Shown here: one piece after another, positions 1-8,402 of the stretch | Position numbering within the stretch: the first letter of the stretch is position 1 | Layout of the letters: the number at the start of each line of letters is the position of its first letter | Source: UMGS363 sp051881815 | GTDB lineage: Bacteria > Bacillota > Clostridia > Oscillospirales > Ruminococcaceae | Length of the DNA: 64,000 bases | Direction: 5' to 3' | NCBI GenBank assembly: GCA_051881815.1 | Contig: JBJEQP010000075.1 | Span: 62,001-126,000, forward strand | Notes under the pieces: model-generated | The model's database searches: none | What the model saw: the letters and a program-made list of their open reading frames with translations, nothing else | Told to the model about the DNA's origin: nothing | Translations under genes and position numbers: made by a program

Positions 1-309
1 CGTAACGCAAATACCTCCGTCCGCAAGCTTCAAAGCCTGTTCAGACTCCCCCTCATCAACAAGTGAGCTTACATATCTTATGCTCTGCTCATTGATCGTT
101 TCTCCCCTCTTTATAAGCTCAAGCAAAGCCTTTACAGCAGCTTCCGCACGGCGAACGCCGTCTTCTTCGCCGCTGATTCGAATATCATTGCCTCTGCTTA
201 ATAATGCAACTCCATACTGTCTTTGTATATAATTTATATTTTCATCAAAGGATCCAAAGATCGCACTTATATCCTCAACATCATCAACCTGAACGATACG
301 TTCTGCCAT
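1..309 (-). CDS. PhoH family protein, N-terminal part (runs off window edge)
   Basis: This minus-strand frame is open from an ATG at 309 to the window edge, giving 103 residues of the N terminus. The order of an FGSFDENINYI segment, an ISGEEDGVRRAE segment and a following helix ending in an RGE sequence matches the small N-terminal domain that precedes the P-loop ATPase domain in PhoH/PhoL proteins. The ATPase domain lies outside the window. A GAGGTGA ribosome site sits a few bases before the ATG. In Clostridia phoH is usually found near ybeY and RNA-processing or ribosome-maturation genes, but that side is not visible. The family assignment rests only on the N-terminal domain. Confidence 0.75.
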   Translation of the reverse strand, partial: MAERIVQVDDVEDISAIFGSFDENINYIQRQYGVALLSRGNDIRISGEEDGVRRAEAAVKALLELIKRGETINEQSIRYVSSLVDEGESEQALKLADGGICVT

Positions 310-414
310 ACAGTCACCTCAAACTAAAAAATTCCGCTTATTTTATTTTAACACAAAAAATAATATAATAAAAGTATGAAAAATTAATATTTTACATTCC
401 GGTTATATTTTTTA

Positions 415-1068
415 TCAAATGGAAATTACTTCAGCAAGCTCGCTGACATTTTGGGCGATATAATCCGCACCTGCATCAAGCAGTTCGGGATATGACCCGT
501 AGCCGTAAAGAACGCCTGCCGTTTTTATGCCGTTCGCCCTTGCTCCGATAACATCATACTTCCTGTCACCGACCATAAGGATCCTTGACGGGTCATCTGC
601 ACCTATCTCTTTCATCGCATAAGCGATCACATCGGACTTTTTTACGATCTTGCCATCCATTGACGCACCTGCTATATATTCAAACATCTCCGACATATGA
701 AGATGCTGAACTATCCTTCTCGCAAAAAGCTCGGGTTTTGATGTTGCAATAACAGCTTTTCGCCCCGTGTTTTCAATAAAAGAAAGAAGCTTCTCTACTC
801 TCTTGTAAGGCCAGCAGCGAAGGATACCTCTGCTCTCATAGTAAATCCTGTAATATGAGATCGCTTTTTCAGCTTCTTCATCAGAAAAGCCGTAATAATA
901 CATAAAAGAATCCTTTAACGGAGGACCCACAAATACCTTCAGCGCACTCAATTCCTTTTCTATTATCCCCATTTTTTTCAAAGCATACTGAACGGAGAGC
1001 GTTATCCCATCTCCTGAATCGATCATCGTCCCGTCAAGATCAAAGAATATATAATCAAACTGTCCCAT
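415..1068 (-). CDS. HAD superfamily hydrolase (phosphoglycolate phosphatase-like, subfamily IA)
   Basis: A 217-residue protein with the HAD motifs in order: motif I DLDGT at residues 10-14 with the nucleophilic Asp10 and general acid Asp12, motif II around ATSK (108-111), a Lys near 143-144, and motif IV GDRKYDV (167-173). The alpha-helical cap between motifs I and II and the total length fit subfamily IA enzymes such as phosphoglycolate phosphatase, PpaX-type pyrophosphatases and 5'-nucleotidases. The substrate cannot be read from sequence. GGGAG lies 7 bases before the ATG. It is monocistronic, with its own promoter at 1114-1142, and diverges from the WYL regulator. Confidence 0.85.
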   Translation of the reverse strand: MGQFDYIFFDLDGTMIDSGDGITLSVQYALKKMGIIEKELSALKVFVGPPLKDSFMYYYGFSDEEAEKAISYYRIYYESRGILRCWPYKRVEKLLSFIENTGRKAVIATSKPELFARRIVQHLHMSEMFEYIAGASMDGKIVKKSDVIAYAMKEIGADDPSRILMVGDRKYDVIGARANGIKTAGVLYGYGSYPELLDAGADYIAQNVSELAEVISI

Positions 1069-1113
1069 AAGCTATCTCCCGAAGAAAGAGCATTTTCAAA
1101 TTTTTCTAAAAGG

Positions 1114-1142
1114 ATTATACCACAACAATACATTTTTTTCAA
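1114..1142 (-). promoter_or_regulatory. sigma-A-type promoter of the HAD hydrolase gene
   Basis: On the minus strand TTGAAA (1142-1137) and TATAAT (1119-1114) are separated by 17 bp, about 45 bp before the HAD gene start. Confidence 0.7.
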
Positions 1143-1210
1143 GAAAAACTAAGGTAAAACCGTATAATGCCGGAAATATTTTCATTTTTAAGCAAAATCC
1201 GCATTATTTC

Positions 1211-1239
1211 TTGCAATTCTTTATGTAAAATGGTATAAT
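1211..1239 (+). promoter_or_regulatory. sigma-A-type promoter of the WYL regulator operon
   Basis: TTGCAA (1211-1216) and TATAAT (1234-1239) are spaced 17 bp apart, with TG one base before the -10 (extended -10). The promoter lies about 50 bp before the TTG start at 1291. Confidence 0.8.
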
Positions 1240-1290
1240 TAATGTGTTATTGAATCGCCCGATATAATCTATTGAAACGGAAGTGATATC

Positions 1291-2268
1291 TTGGTACAAT
1301 CAAAACAACACTTAAAGCTTTTGTATGTTGCTAAAATACTGTTTGAAAAAACAGACGAAGAACACCCTATCTCGATTGCCGAAATAATACAGGAGCTTGC
1401 TAAAGCAGACATAAGCGCAGAACGAAAATCTATTTACAGTGACATAAGCTATCTTGAGGAGTTCGGACTTGATATTGTAACCATAAAAGACAAATGCAAT
1501 CGCTACTATATTGCAAGCAGGCAGTTTGAGCTTCCCGAATTGAAGCTTCTTGCCGATGCAGTATGCTCTGCAAAATTCCTTACCGAAAAGAAATCTGAAC
1601 AGCTTCTGCATAAGATAGAAGCCCTTGCAGGCGTTCATGAAGGTATGCTTATCGAACGCCAGGTAATGGTAGTTGACCGCGTTAAATCAATGAATGAACA
1701 GATCTACATTAACGTTGACACGATACATAAAGCAATAAATGAGGGAAAACAGATCTCATTCCGCTATTTTGATTACAGCACAAATAAGAAAAAGGTTTAT
1801 CGTGAAGGTGAAAGGGTCTGCTCGCCCTGTGCATTGACATGGAATGACGAAAAATATTATCTTGTTTCGTATTATCTGAAATATCCCGATAATTTCACCA
1901 ATTTCCGAGTTGACAGAATGTCACATATACGCATACTTGATGAACCTGTGCTGGTATCTCCGCAGGAACTTAACATCTCCGAATACCTTAACTCAACATT
2001 TTCTATGTTCAGCGGAGATACTGTCGAAGCAGTACTGAAATTTGAAAAAAAGCTTATCAACCCGGTAATTGACCGTTTTGGGATTAACGCCGATATCGTT
2101 AATCTTGATATAAACCATTTTAAGATCAAGGCCAATATCAAAGCACAGCCGCCGTTTTTTGCATGGCTTTTCCAATTCGGCAAATCAGCTTCAATTATTT
2201 CTCCCGAATCACTTAAAGAAGACTACAAAAAAATGCTTACCGAAGTTCTTTCAAGCTTCGATGAATAA
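1291..2268 (+). CDS. WYL domain-containing transcriptional regulator
   Basis: A 325-residue protein. Residues 1-65 form a DeoR/HTH_11-like winged helix (an SAERKSIYSDISYLEEFG recognition segment followed by a wing). Residues ~143-220 form a WYL domain (ISFRYFDY, then W184 and the YYLVSYY strand), and a C-terminal WCX-like extension follows. The start is TTG at 1291, preceded by GGAAGTG. WYL proteins are ligand- or nucleic-acid-responsive regulators often tied to stress, DNA damage or defence; here no defence genes are adjacent. The next gene begins 17 bp downstream, so the small cysteine-rich protein is probably co-transcribed. The ligand and targets are not deducible. Confidence 0.85.
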   Translation: MVQSKQHLKLLYVAKILFEKTDEEHPISIAEIIQELAKADISAERKSIYSDISYLEEFGLDIVTIKDKCNRYYIASRQFELPELKLLADAVCSAKFLTEKKSEQLLHKIEALAGVHEGMLIERQVMVVDRVKSMNEQIYINVDTIHKAINEGKQISFRYFDYSTNKKKVYREGERVCSPCALTWNDEKYYLVSYYLKYPDNFTNFRVDRMSHIRILDEPVLVSPQELNISEYLNSTFSMFSGDTVEAVLKFEKKLINPVIDRFGINADIVNLDINHFKIKANIKAQPPFFAWLFQFGKSASIISPESLKEDYKKMLTEVLSSFDE

Positions 2269-2285
2269 GGAAGAGGTAAAACACT

Positions 2286-2705
2286 ATGGAAAGCAGAATC
2301 AAACTTGCCGTTTCACGCAAAAACAAAGGTTATAATTGTGCACAGGCTGTTGCCTGCACCTATTGCGATCTTGTAGGAATGAGTGAAGACACAATGTATA
2401 AAATTATGGAAGGCTTCGGATCGGGCTTCGGAACGACCGAGGGTACTTGCGGAGCAATAACGGGTGCGGTAGCGCTTGCCGGAATGAAAAACAGTACAGC
2501 TGATCTTGAAAAGAATAGTTCCAAAGCTTCAACCGCAAAGATTTCCAGGGAAATAATGTCCCGTTTCAAAGAATCCGCAGGCGGAACAATCTGCCGTGTA
2601 CTAAAAGGCATTGACACCAAGGTCGTTCTTCATTCCTGCAATGACTGTGTTCTCGACGCTGCAAGAATAGTCGAAGAAGTAGTTTTTCCCGAAGCTTTCA
2701 ACTGA
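2286..2705 (+). CDS. C-GCAxxG-C-C family protein (putative redox protein)
   Basis: A 139-residue protein of the C_GCAxxG_C_C family: YNCAQAV near residue 16-22 (C18), C24 and C27, a glycine-rich GFGSGFG loop, GTCGAITGAVALAG with C55, and a C-terminal set C102, C117 and C120 (SCNDC). The family is proposed to bind a metal or undergo thiol redox chemistry and is related to split-Soret cytochrome-like proteins, but no enzymatic activity is established. It directly follows the WYL regulator gene, from which it is probably co-expressed. The following 175 bp to the next gene is AT-rich and includes an imperfect AGATAAAA/TTTTTATCT inverted repeat that could act as a terminator. Confidence 0.85.
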   Translation: MESRIKLAVSRKNKGYNCAQAVACTYCDLVGMSEDTMYKIMEGFGSGFGTTEGTCGAITGAVALAGMKNSTADLEKNSSKASTAKISREIMSRFKESAGGTICRVLKGIDTKVVLHSCNDCVLDAARIVEEVVFPEAFN

Positions 2706-2880
2706 TTTTTTCAATAAAGATAAAATGTTAATCATATTTTTATGAATAAAATCTTTTTATCTAAAAATAATATTAGCATATTACTGCTGCAAACAAAAAT
2801 CTTTGAATAATCCTTATAAATCTGTTTCGGCAGATAATAGATCATTCTTGATTTGTTGAGCATAATGAAAGGATCAGATC

Positions 2881-3864
2881 ATGGAACAAATTGCTTTTTT
2901 TGACACAAAGCCTTATGATAAAGAATGGTTTCTAAAATACGGTTCAAACTATAAGTTCAAATTTTTTGAAAGCAAGCTTACCGCAGACAGCGCCGAGCTT
3001 GCCAAAGGCTGCAAAGCTGTAATATCATTCGTAAATGACACCATTGATAAAAACGCGATCGATAAGCTCTGTGAGATCGGTGTAAAGCTTGTGGCTATGC
3101 GCTGTGCAGGCTTCAATAACGTTGACTTAAAATACGCAAAGAACAGGATCAGCGTTGTGCGCGTTCCTACCTACTCCCCTTATGCTGTTGCTGAACACGC
3201 TATGGCTATGCTCCTGACGTTGAACCGAAAAATACACAAAGCATATAACCGAACACGAGAGTTTAATTTTACTCTGAACGGACTTACGGGCTTTGATCTT
3301 TACGGCAAAACAGCAGGTATAATCGGAACGGGGCAGATCGGCTGTATTTTCATAAATATTTGCCGAGGATTCGGAATGAATGTAGTTGCATACGATCCCT
3401 ACCCTAAAAAAAATTCCGATATAAACTACGTTTCACTCGATGAATTGCTTGGACAAAGCAGCGTAATTTCCCTTCATTGTCCCCTTACCCCGGAAACCAA
3501 ATTTATTATTAATGAAAATAACATCGGCAAGATGAAGGATGGCGCTTTCATAATAAATACTTCAAGAGGTAAGCTCATCGACAGCAGCGCCCTAATTTCT
3601 GCGCTTAAATCGGGAAAAGCAGGCGGTGCTTGCCTTGATGTTTACGAAGAAGAAACCTCTCTATTCTTTGAGGATTGGTCAGGTGAGGTTATCGACGATG
3701 ATGAACTTTCGCTTCTTATTTCAATGCCGAATGTTATCATTACCTCGCACCAAGCGTTCCTTACAAAAGAAGCTTTGCAGAAAATTGCAGAAGTCACCGT
3801 CTATAATCTTGACCAATTCTTCAGCGGAAAACCGCTTGACAATATTATCGAATATACCAAATGA
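2881..3864 (+). CDS. ldhA: D-2-hydroxyacid dehydrogenase (D-lactate dehydrogenase-like)
   Basis: A 327-residue NAD-dependent D-isomer-specific 2-hydroxyacid dehydrogenase. The split catalytic domain surrounds a Rossmann fold with GTGQIG at 149-154 and Asp171 (YDPYP), which favours NAD over NADP. The catalytic set is present: Arg229 in NTSRG, Glu257/258 in DVYEEE and His290 in SHQAFLT. The insert LFFEDWSGEVIDDD and the HQAFLT ending are typical of the D-lactate dehydrogenase branch, so pyruvate reduction in fermentation is the likely role, although other 2-oxoacids are possible. GAAAGGATC precedes the ATG. The gene ends just before a structured repeat that carries a terminator-like U-run. Confidence 0.85.
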   Translation: MEQIAFFDTKPYDKEWFLKYGSNYKFKFFESKLTADSAELAKGCKAVISFVNDTIDKNAIDKLCEIGVKLVAMRCAGFNNVDLKYAKNRISVVRVPTYSPYAVAEHAMAMLLTLNRKIHKAYNRTREFNFTLNGLTGFDLYGKTAGIIGTGQIGCIFINICRGFGMNVVAYDPYPKKNSDINYVSLDELLGQSSVISLHCPLTPETKFIINENNIGKMKDGAFIINTSRGKLIDSSALISALKSGKAGGACLDVYEEETSLFFEDWSGEVIDDDELSLLISMPNVIITSHQAFLTKEALQKIAEVTVYNLDQFFSGKPLDNIIEYTK

Positions 3865-3871
3865 TTCCAAA

Positions 3872-4002
3872 GGCGCATGGTTTTAGGATACTACTGATAA
3901 AGAAGTATTTATCGGTACCGAGCCGCAAACTTTGAGCATTTCGCATAGTAACCTACGAATTGCCAAAGGGGGCTCCCCTTTCCCTGCGCCTTTTATACTT
4001 TT
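3872..4002 (+). repeat. Structured repeat element, copy A, ending in a terminator-like U-run
   Basis: This gap lies between the converging ldhA-like and spoIVB genes. An outer stem GGCGCA (3872-3877) / TGCGCC (3985-3990) encloses three helices: TACTGAT/ATCGGTA, CTTTG/CAAAG containing TTCG/CGAA, and AAAGGGG/CCCCTTT. TTTTATACTTTT follows. The same element, in opposite orientation, occurs at 30150-30277, with conserved loop segments (AGAAGTAT, ACCGAGC, AAACTTTG) and altered but still-pairing stems. It may end ldhA transcription; whether it is a non-coding RNA, a terminator family or a small mobile repeat is unresolved. Confidence 0.7.
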
Positions 4003-5203
4003 ATTCTGCCTTCATCATCTGCTCATACATCGTATCTGCAAAGATCGCATATCCTTTTGTCGGATTATTTATAAATACATGCGTAACTGCACCAACGATC
4101 TTCCCGTCCTGGATGATTGGACTTCCACTCATTCCCTGAACGATACCGCCCGATTCACGAAGCAAATGTTCATCAGTGACTCTTATTACCATATCGCGTG
4201 AATCATCACTTCCGGAATGATCTATCTTCTCTATATTGATCTCATATCTCTGCGGACGAGTTCCGCTTATTGTCGTGTAAATATATGCTTTTCCTGTTTT
4301 CACTTCGCTGTTAAGTCCAAGAGGAATAGCTTCGTTTCCGCCGGTAAAATCATCAAGAGTTCCGAAAAGACCGACTGCCGTGTTATCGGTAAGTGCTCCC
4401 ATAGAAAACGAAGATACAAAACCTCCGACAAGCTCACCCGGAAAACCTGATCTGCTTTTTTTTACTCCGCTGATCGATACCTTTACGACCTCTCCCGAAT
4501 CGAGCGGCATAAGATCACCTGTATCTACATCGCATACGGGATGACCAAGTCCGCCGAATCTTTTCGTTTCAGGATCATAAAATGTCATTGTACCGATTCC
4601 TGCCGAACTGTCACGAACCCATATCCCTGCACGATAGCTTTCATCAGCGCTCGATATCTGCGGACAAAGCCAAGCAGTAAATTCCCGTTCATTTCGTACA
4701 GCGTTTACTTTAAGTGTTTTTCCTTCACTTGACGAAATAATCTCTTCTACATCTTCATTTGACGAAACTTCAATCCCGTCAATGCTTTTAATAATATCCC
4801 CGGCTTTAAGTCCGCAGTTTTCTCCGGGAGAAATAAATCCGTTTTCTGTTTCAAAACCGCTTACTTCCACGACAATCACCCCGTCGGTAAGCAGTTTTAT
4901 ACCGAACGGTTCTCCGCACGGAACAAGAACAGGCGTTTCAACCGGGAAAATATTTACAACCTTTATCGGAATAAATCCTAAAAGCTTCAGCTCCGCTTGT
5001 TCTGCTTTTTCATTTTCAACCATCGCCGAATCTTCATTATTTGAACAAGGTACGGCATCGAGCATACTTGAAATATTTACTTTTCCGCCTTTGGTAATAT
5101 AGTAATCATTTGGCAGCGTTCTGTCAAGGTATATTATAAAAGCCGATAAAGATAATATTACAGCAAATATGCAAAACACAACGCTTTTTATCAGTTTCTG
5201 CAT
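4001..5203 (-). CDS. spoIVB: SpoIVB peptidase (S55 serine protease, sporulation sigma-K checkpoint)
   Basis: A 400-residue protein from the ATG at 5203, which has AAAGGA 8 bases upstream; a longer GTG frame reaches 5260 but lacks a ribosome site. A single N-terminal membrane segment is followed by a PDZ domain (about residues 105-185, with the SPGENCGLKAGDIIKSIDG core) and an S55 protease domain. The catalytic triad fits His221 in GGLGHPV, Asp344 and Ser359 in GMSGSP. In Bacillus SpoIVB is made in the forespore, is secreted to the intermembrane space and triggers pro-sigma-K processing by the SpoIVF complex. The M50 protease at 52032-52616 is a possible downstream partner. No clear sigma-G promoter was identified. 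Confidence 0.93.
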   Translation of the reverse strand: MQKLIKSVVFCIFAVILSLSAFIIYLDRTLPNDYYITKGGKVNISSMLDAVPCSNNEDSAMVENEKAEQAELKLLGFIPIKVVNIFPVETPVLVPCGEPFGIKLLTDGVIVVEVSGFETENGFISPGENCGLKAGDIIKSIDGIEVSSNEDVEEIISSSEGKTLKVNAVRNEREFTAWLCPQISSADESYRAGIWVRDSSAGIGTMTFYDPETKRFGGLGHPVCDVDTGDLMPLDSGEVVKVSISGVKKSRSGFPGELVGGFVSSFSMGALTDNTAVGLFGTLDDFTGGNEAIPLGLNSEVKTGKAYIYTTISGTRPQRYEINIEKIDHSGSDDSRDMVIRVTDEHLLRESGGIVQGMSGSPIIQDGKIVGAVTHVFINNPTKGYAIFADTMYEQMMKAE

Positions 5204-5354
5204 TTTTATTTTCCTTTCTGATTTGATATCAACTTTCGCTGAACTGTTATTACTATTCACATTTTGAGGCTTTTTATAAATTCTAATTATATGTTATTTT
5301 AAAACCAAGTCGTCAAAAATAATGTAAAAATGAAGAATATTTTTATAATTCCAC

Positions 5355-5383
5355 TTGAATGTTTATAAAGAGTATGCTATAAT
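5355..5383 (+). promoter_or_regulatory. Strong sigma-A-type promoter with extended -10
   Basis: TTGAAT (5355-5360), a 17-bp spacer and TATAAT (5378-5383), with TG at 5375-5376. It excludes the TTG at 5355 and the ATG at 5382 as translation starts of the next gene, since both lie upstream of the expected transcript start near 5390. Confidence 0.8.
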
Positions 5384-5420
5384 GAAAACGTTATTACAAA
5401 TTCATTTTGGAGGAGATTTT

Positions 5421-5879
5421 ACGAAAAAATTATCCAAAATCACTTTCATTTTAGCGGTTGCGGCGGAAGTTATATGCTGTCTTGTTCTTAATACCCTCGG
5501 CGGTGCTGCTTTCATTATGAATGGTTACGATAAATGCGGAATTGCTCTTTTTGCAAGCACAGTGCTTCTTGTTGCCGCATTGATCTTTATTAAATTCAAA
5601 AAATCGCTTATTCCTCTTATTCTGACCATTATAGGTTCAGCTTGCTATATTTATACACTTGCTGTTATTGAGGCAATTCCAAACACAAAAATACCCAAAG
5701 AATATACAGAAGCTCTTTCTGCCAAGCATTTTCCAACGATCTCGGTAACTGTCCTGCTGATACTGCTGGTAATTTTTAACTTTTTCAGTGAAGAAGCCGT
5801 TCAGAAGCGTATTGAGAAAAGAGAGAGAGCAAGAGCCGAAAAAGAACGCATCCTTAATGATGACGAAAAAATAATTTGA
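5421..5879 (+). CDS. Small membrane protein of unknown function, apparent ACG start
   Basis: An uncharacterised protein of about 152 residues with four likely membrane segments (roughly residues 5-27, 33-53, 58-80 and 105-125) and a highly charged C-terminal tail (EKRERARAEKERILNDDE). The promoter at 5355-5383 places transcription start near 5390. After that, the only codon with a good ribosome site is ACG at 5421, 5 bases after GGAGGAG (5409-5415); the following codons read KKLSKITF, as if an ATG had become ACG. In-frame TTG (5355) and ATG (5382) codons lie within the promoter. The gene overlaps the longest LacI frame but ends 23 bases before its likely start, so the two are probably co-transcribed. 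Confidence 0.65.
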   Translation, partial: TKKLSKITFILAVAAEVICCLVLNTLGGAAFIMNGYDKCGIALFASTVLLVAALIFIKFKKSLIPLILTIIGSACYIYTLAVIEAIPNTKIPKEYTEALSAKHFPTISVTVLLILLVIFNFFSEEAVQKRIEKRERARAEKERILNDDEKII

Positions 5880-5902
5880 TATATTATACAGGAGGAATAG
5901 AG

Positions 5903-6901
5903 TTGAACGTAACAATTAAAGATGTCGCCAAAGCCGCAGGAGTTTCCGTTGCGACCGTTTCAAGAGTGCTTAACAAAAGCGCTACAGTTTCAGAAGCTGC
6001 TGCAGAACAGGTAAACAATGCTATAAAAGAGCTTGGATACAATCCAAATTTTCTCGGAAGAAATCTCCGCAAATGCGAAACAAATGTTATTCTTGCGATA
6101 CTCCCTTCAACAGAACATTCATTCTATAACGAAATCATAAAAGGAATGCAGAATGCAGCTTCCGATAACGGTTATGACATACTCCTATGTACATCTAACA
6201 GCATACACTCTACCGAAACAAGAATGCTCGGTATGCTCTATAACAGAACCGTTGACGCTGCAGTAATGCTCGGAACCCAGCTTTCCGCCGCTGAGCTTAA
6301 TGAACTTAACGAAAGACATTATATCGCAATTTGCTGTGAACGTGTCGAAGGAGCAAATGTCCTTACCGTTACTAATGATGATGAAAACGGAGCTTTTGCA
6401 GCAGTTAAAAATTTTGTTTCGCTCGGACACAAAAGAATTGCTATGATCTCCACAAACGGAAAAGCTCTTTCTTCCAAAGACAGAGAACGAGGCTATTTTA
6501 AAGCCCTCGATGAATTTAAAATTCCAATGAAAGAAGCATATATTTTCCGTGGAACATACGATCCTCACGACGGCGGAAAGGCATTAGAGCAGTTTATGGC
6601 TCTGCCTGAACCACCGACAGCTATATTCTGCGTTTCTGATCTTCTTGCTGCCGGAACAATAAAAAAAGCCATTTCAAACGGCTATAAGATCGGTGAAGAT
6701 ATTTCTGTCTGCGGATTTGATAATATTCAGATGTGCGAGCTTTACAATCCCGGAATAACCACGATCGAACAGCCTGCCTTTGAAATTGGAAAAACAGTTA
6801 TAAATGAACTTGTAAAGAACATAAAACAAAATCAGAAAAACGGCAGACATATCAAATTGAACTACAGACTTATCCAGCGTGAATCCGTACAAAAAATATA
6901 A
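5903..6901 (+). CDS. LacI/GalR family transcriptional regulator
   Basis: A 332-residue LacI-family repressor. The N-terminal helix-turn-helix reads VTIKDVAKAAGVSVATVSRVLN (split here across residues 3-24), followed by the hinge helix and a periplasmic-binding-protein-like domain (about 60-330) with SLGHKRIAMIS and the FCVSDLLAAG and CGFDN segments. The start is TTG at 5903, with GGAGGA 6 bases upstream; an in-frame ATG at 5876 has no ribosome site. These regulators bind operators in the absence or presence of a sugar or nucleoside ligand. There is no adjacent sugar operon, so it is either a distant-acting or a global regulator. It is followed by a strong bidirectional terminator. Confidence 0.9.
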   Translation: MNVTIKDVAKAAGVSVATVSRVLNKSATVSEAAAEQVNNAIKELGYNPNFLGRNLRKCETNVILAILPSTEHSFYNEIIKGMQNAASDNGYDILLCTSNSIHSTETRMLGMLYNRTVDAAVMLGTQLSAAELNELNERHYIAICCERVEGANVLTVTNDDENGAFAAVKNFVSLGHKRIAMISTNGKALSSKDRERGYFKALDEFKIPMKEAYIFRGTYDPHDGGKALEQFMALPEPPTAIFCVSDLLAAGTIKKAISNGYKIGEDISVCGFDNIQMCELYNPGITTIEQPAFEIGKTVINELVKNIKQNQKNGRHIKLNYRLIQRESVQKI

Positions 6902-6902
6902 T

Positions 6903-6949
6903 AAAAATTGCAGTTTACTTTCAGTTTTTAAAAGTAAACTGCAATTTTT
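6903..6949. terminator. Bidirectional rho-independent terminator between LacI gene and radA
   Basis: A near-perfect 19-bp stem (6903-6921 with 6931-6949; core TTGCAGTTTACTTT/AAAGTAAACTGCAA) has an A-run on one side and a T-run on the other, so it can end transcription from both converging genes. It overlaps the radA stop codon. Confidence 0.92.
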
Positions 6950-8352
6950 TATTTATTTGTTTCGCCATTATTCTTAATTACGAAAAATGCTTGTTTTACG
7001 GAAGAAACTCCTGTTATACGTATCTTGGTATTATTTCTGTCGATCAACTTCATCGACTGCTTCGGGATAATGCAATGCTCGAAGCCCAGCCGTTCAGCTT
7101 CACGAATTCGCTGCGGAATATTTGAAACACTTCTGATCTCTCCGCCAAGTCCTATTTCACCAAAGGCGATCATCTTCTTATCAAGTGCAGTATCATAAAA
7201 TCCACTGTACAGCGCAAGTGCTACCGATAGATCGCCTGCTGTTTCATCAAGTCTGAAACCTCCGACCACATTCAGAAATACATCAAGAGTACCGAAGAAC
7301 ATCCCCGCACGCTTTTCAAGGACTGCGATTATCATTGCCAGTCGGTTGTAATCAAAACCTGTGACCGTTCTTCTCGGTGCGGAAAATCCACTTTTTGTGA
7401 CGAGTGCTTGAACTTCTGCGAGTATAGGTCGGCTTCCTTCCATTATACAGGCAACACAGCACCCTGAAACACCCTCGGGTCTGCCCGAAAGCAGCATAGC
7501 AGACGGGTTTTCTACCTCTTCCAGTCCCGAATTGCCCATTTCAAAAACACCGATCTCGTTAGTTGAACCATAACGGTTTTTTACTGCACGGAGAAGTCTG
7601 TAGCTCAGATGTCTTTCGCCCTCAAAATACAGAACAGCGTCAACAATATGCTCCATTACCTTCGGGCCTGCAATAGCACCGTCTTTATTTACATGACTGA
7701 CAATAAAAATTGGGATCTCTTCGGATTTTGCCGTTCTCATAAACAGGTTTGTGCATTCCCTTACCTGTGTGATGCTGCCCGATGTGCTGTTTATATCGCT
7801 CAAAGACATTGTCTGTATTGAGTCGATTATGGCAATATCCGGCTTGCTTGCAATTATCGTGTCGGAAGCCGCACCTGCATCATTTGTAGATAAAATATAC
7901 AGATTAGGTGTATCAACGCCAAGACGAGCAGCACGAAGCTTTATCTGACGCACACTTTCTTCTCCCGAAATATAGAGTATCGAGTGTTCCTCGCAAAGAT
8001 ACTTACATATCTGAAGAAGAAGCGTGGATTTACCAATGCCCGGCTCGCCGCCGAGAAGTACGAGAGAACCCTTTACAAGTCCTCCGCCGAGTACACGGTC
8101 AAGCTCGCTTATTCCCGTCGAATAACGTATTTCGTCATCAGTTCCTATACGGGTTAGATCCGTTATCTGTGAAGAAAGATCGCGGCTAACAGTCCCCGAT
8201 ACACTTTTCAGTGAGGATGATTTTGATGCCGACTGTACCTCCTGCTCTTCAAGAGTGTTCCATTCACCACAGGATGGACATTTTCCGTTCCATTTAGAAC
8301 ATTCAAAGCCGCACTCCGAACAAACATATACGATTTTGGACTTTCCTGCCAT
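6949..8352 (-). CDS. radA: DNA repair protein RadA/Sms
   Basis: A 467-residue protein with an N-terminal four-cysteine zinc motif (C11, C14, C25, C28), a RecA-like ATPase with Walker A GGEPGIGKST near residue 100-110, the family-specific KNRYG motif (a variant of KNRFG) and a C-terminal Lon-protease-like domain without protease activity. RadA drives branch migration in homologous recombination and transformation. GGAAAG precedes the ATG. It is the last gene of the minus-strand run pheA-ispD-ispF-cwlD-radA; radA next to isp genes is a recurrent arrangement in Firmicutes. It ends in the shared terminator at 6903-6949. Confidence 0.96.
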   Translation of the reverse strand: MAGKSKIVYVCSECGFECSKWNGKCPSCGEWNTLEEQEVQSASKSSSLKSVSGTVSRDLSSQITDLTRIGTDDEIRYSTGISELDRVLGGGLVKGSLVLLGGEPGIGKSTLLLQICKYLCEEHSILYISGEESVRQIKLRAARLGVDTPNLYILSTNDAGAASDTIIASKPDIAIIDSIQTMSLSDINSTSGSITQVRECTNLFMRTAKSEEIPIFIVSHVNKDGAIAGPKVMEHIVDAVLYFEGERHLSYRLLRAVKNRYGSTNEIGVFEMGNSGLEEVENPSAMLLSGRPEGVSGCCVACIMEGSRPILAEVQALVTKSGFSAPRRTVTGFDYNRLAMIIAVLEKRAGMFFGTLDVFLNVVGGFRLDETAGDLSVALALYSGFYDTALDKKMIAFGEIGLGGEIRSVSNIPQRIREAERLGFEHCIIPKQSMKLIDRNNTKIRITGVSSVKQAFFVIKNNGETNK

Positions 8353-8402
8353 TTTATTTTCCTTTCCGAAATAAGCACAGTATTACCTGCTCGGCACAAA
8401 GC

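Noticed and set aside
5204..5260. GTG start adding 19 residues to SpoIVB
   Set aside because: No ribosome site; the ATG at 5203 has AAAGGA at good spacing and is followed directly by the membrane anchor.
5221..5300. sigma-G promoter upstream of spoIVB
   Set aside because: A CATATAA-like -10 is present but no matching -35 was found at the right distance.
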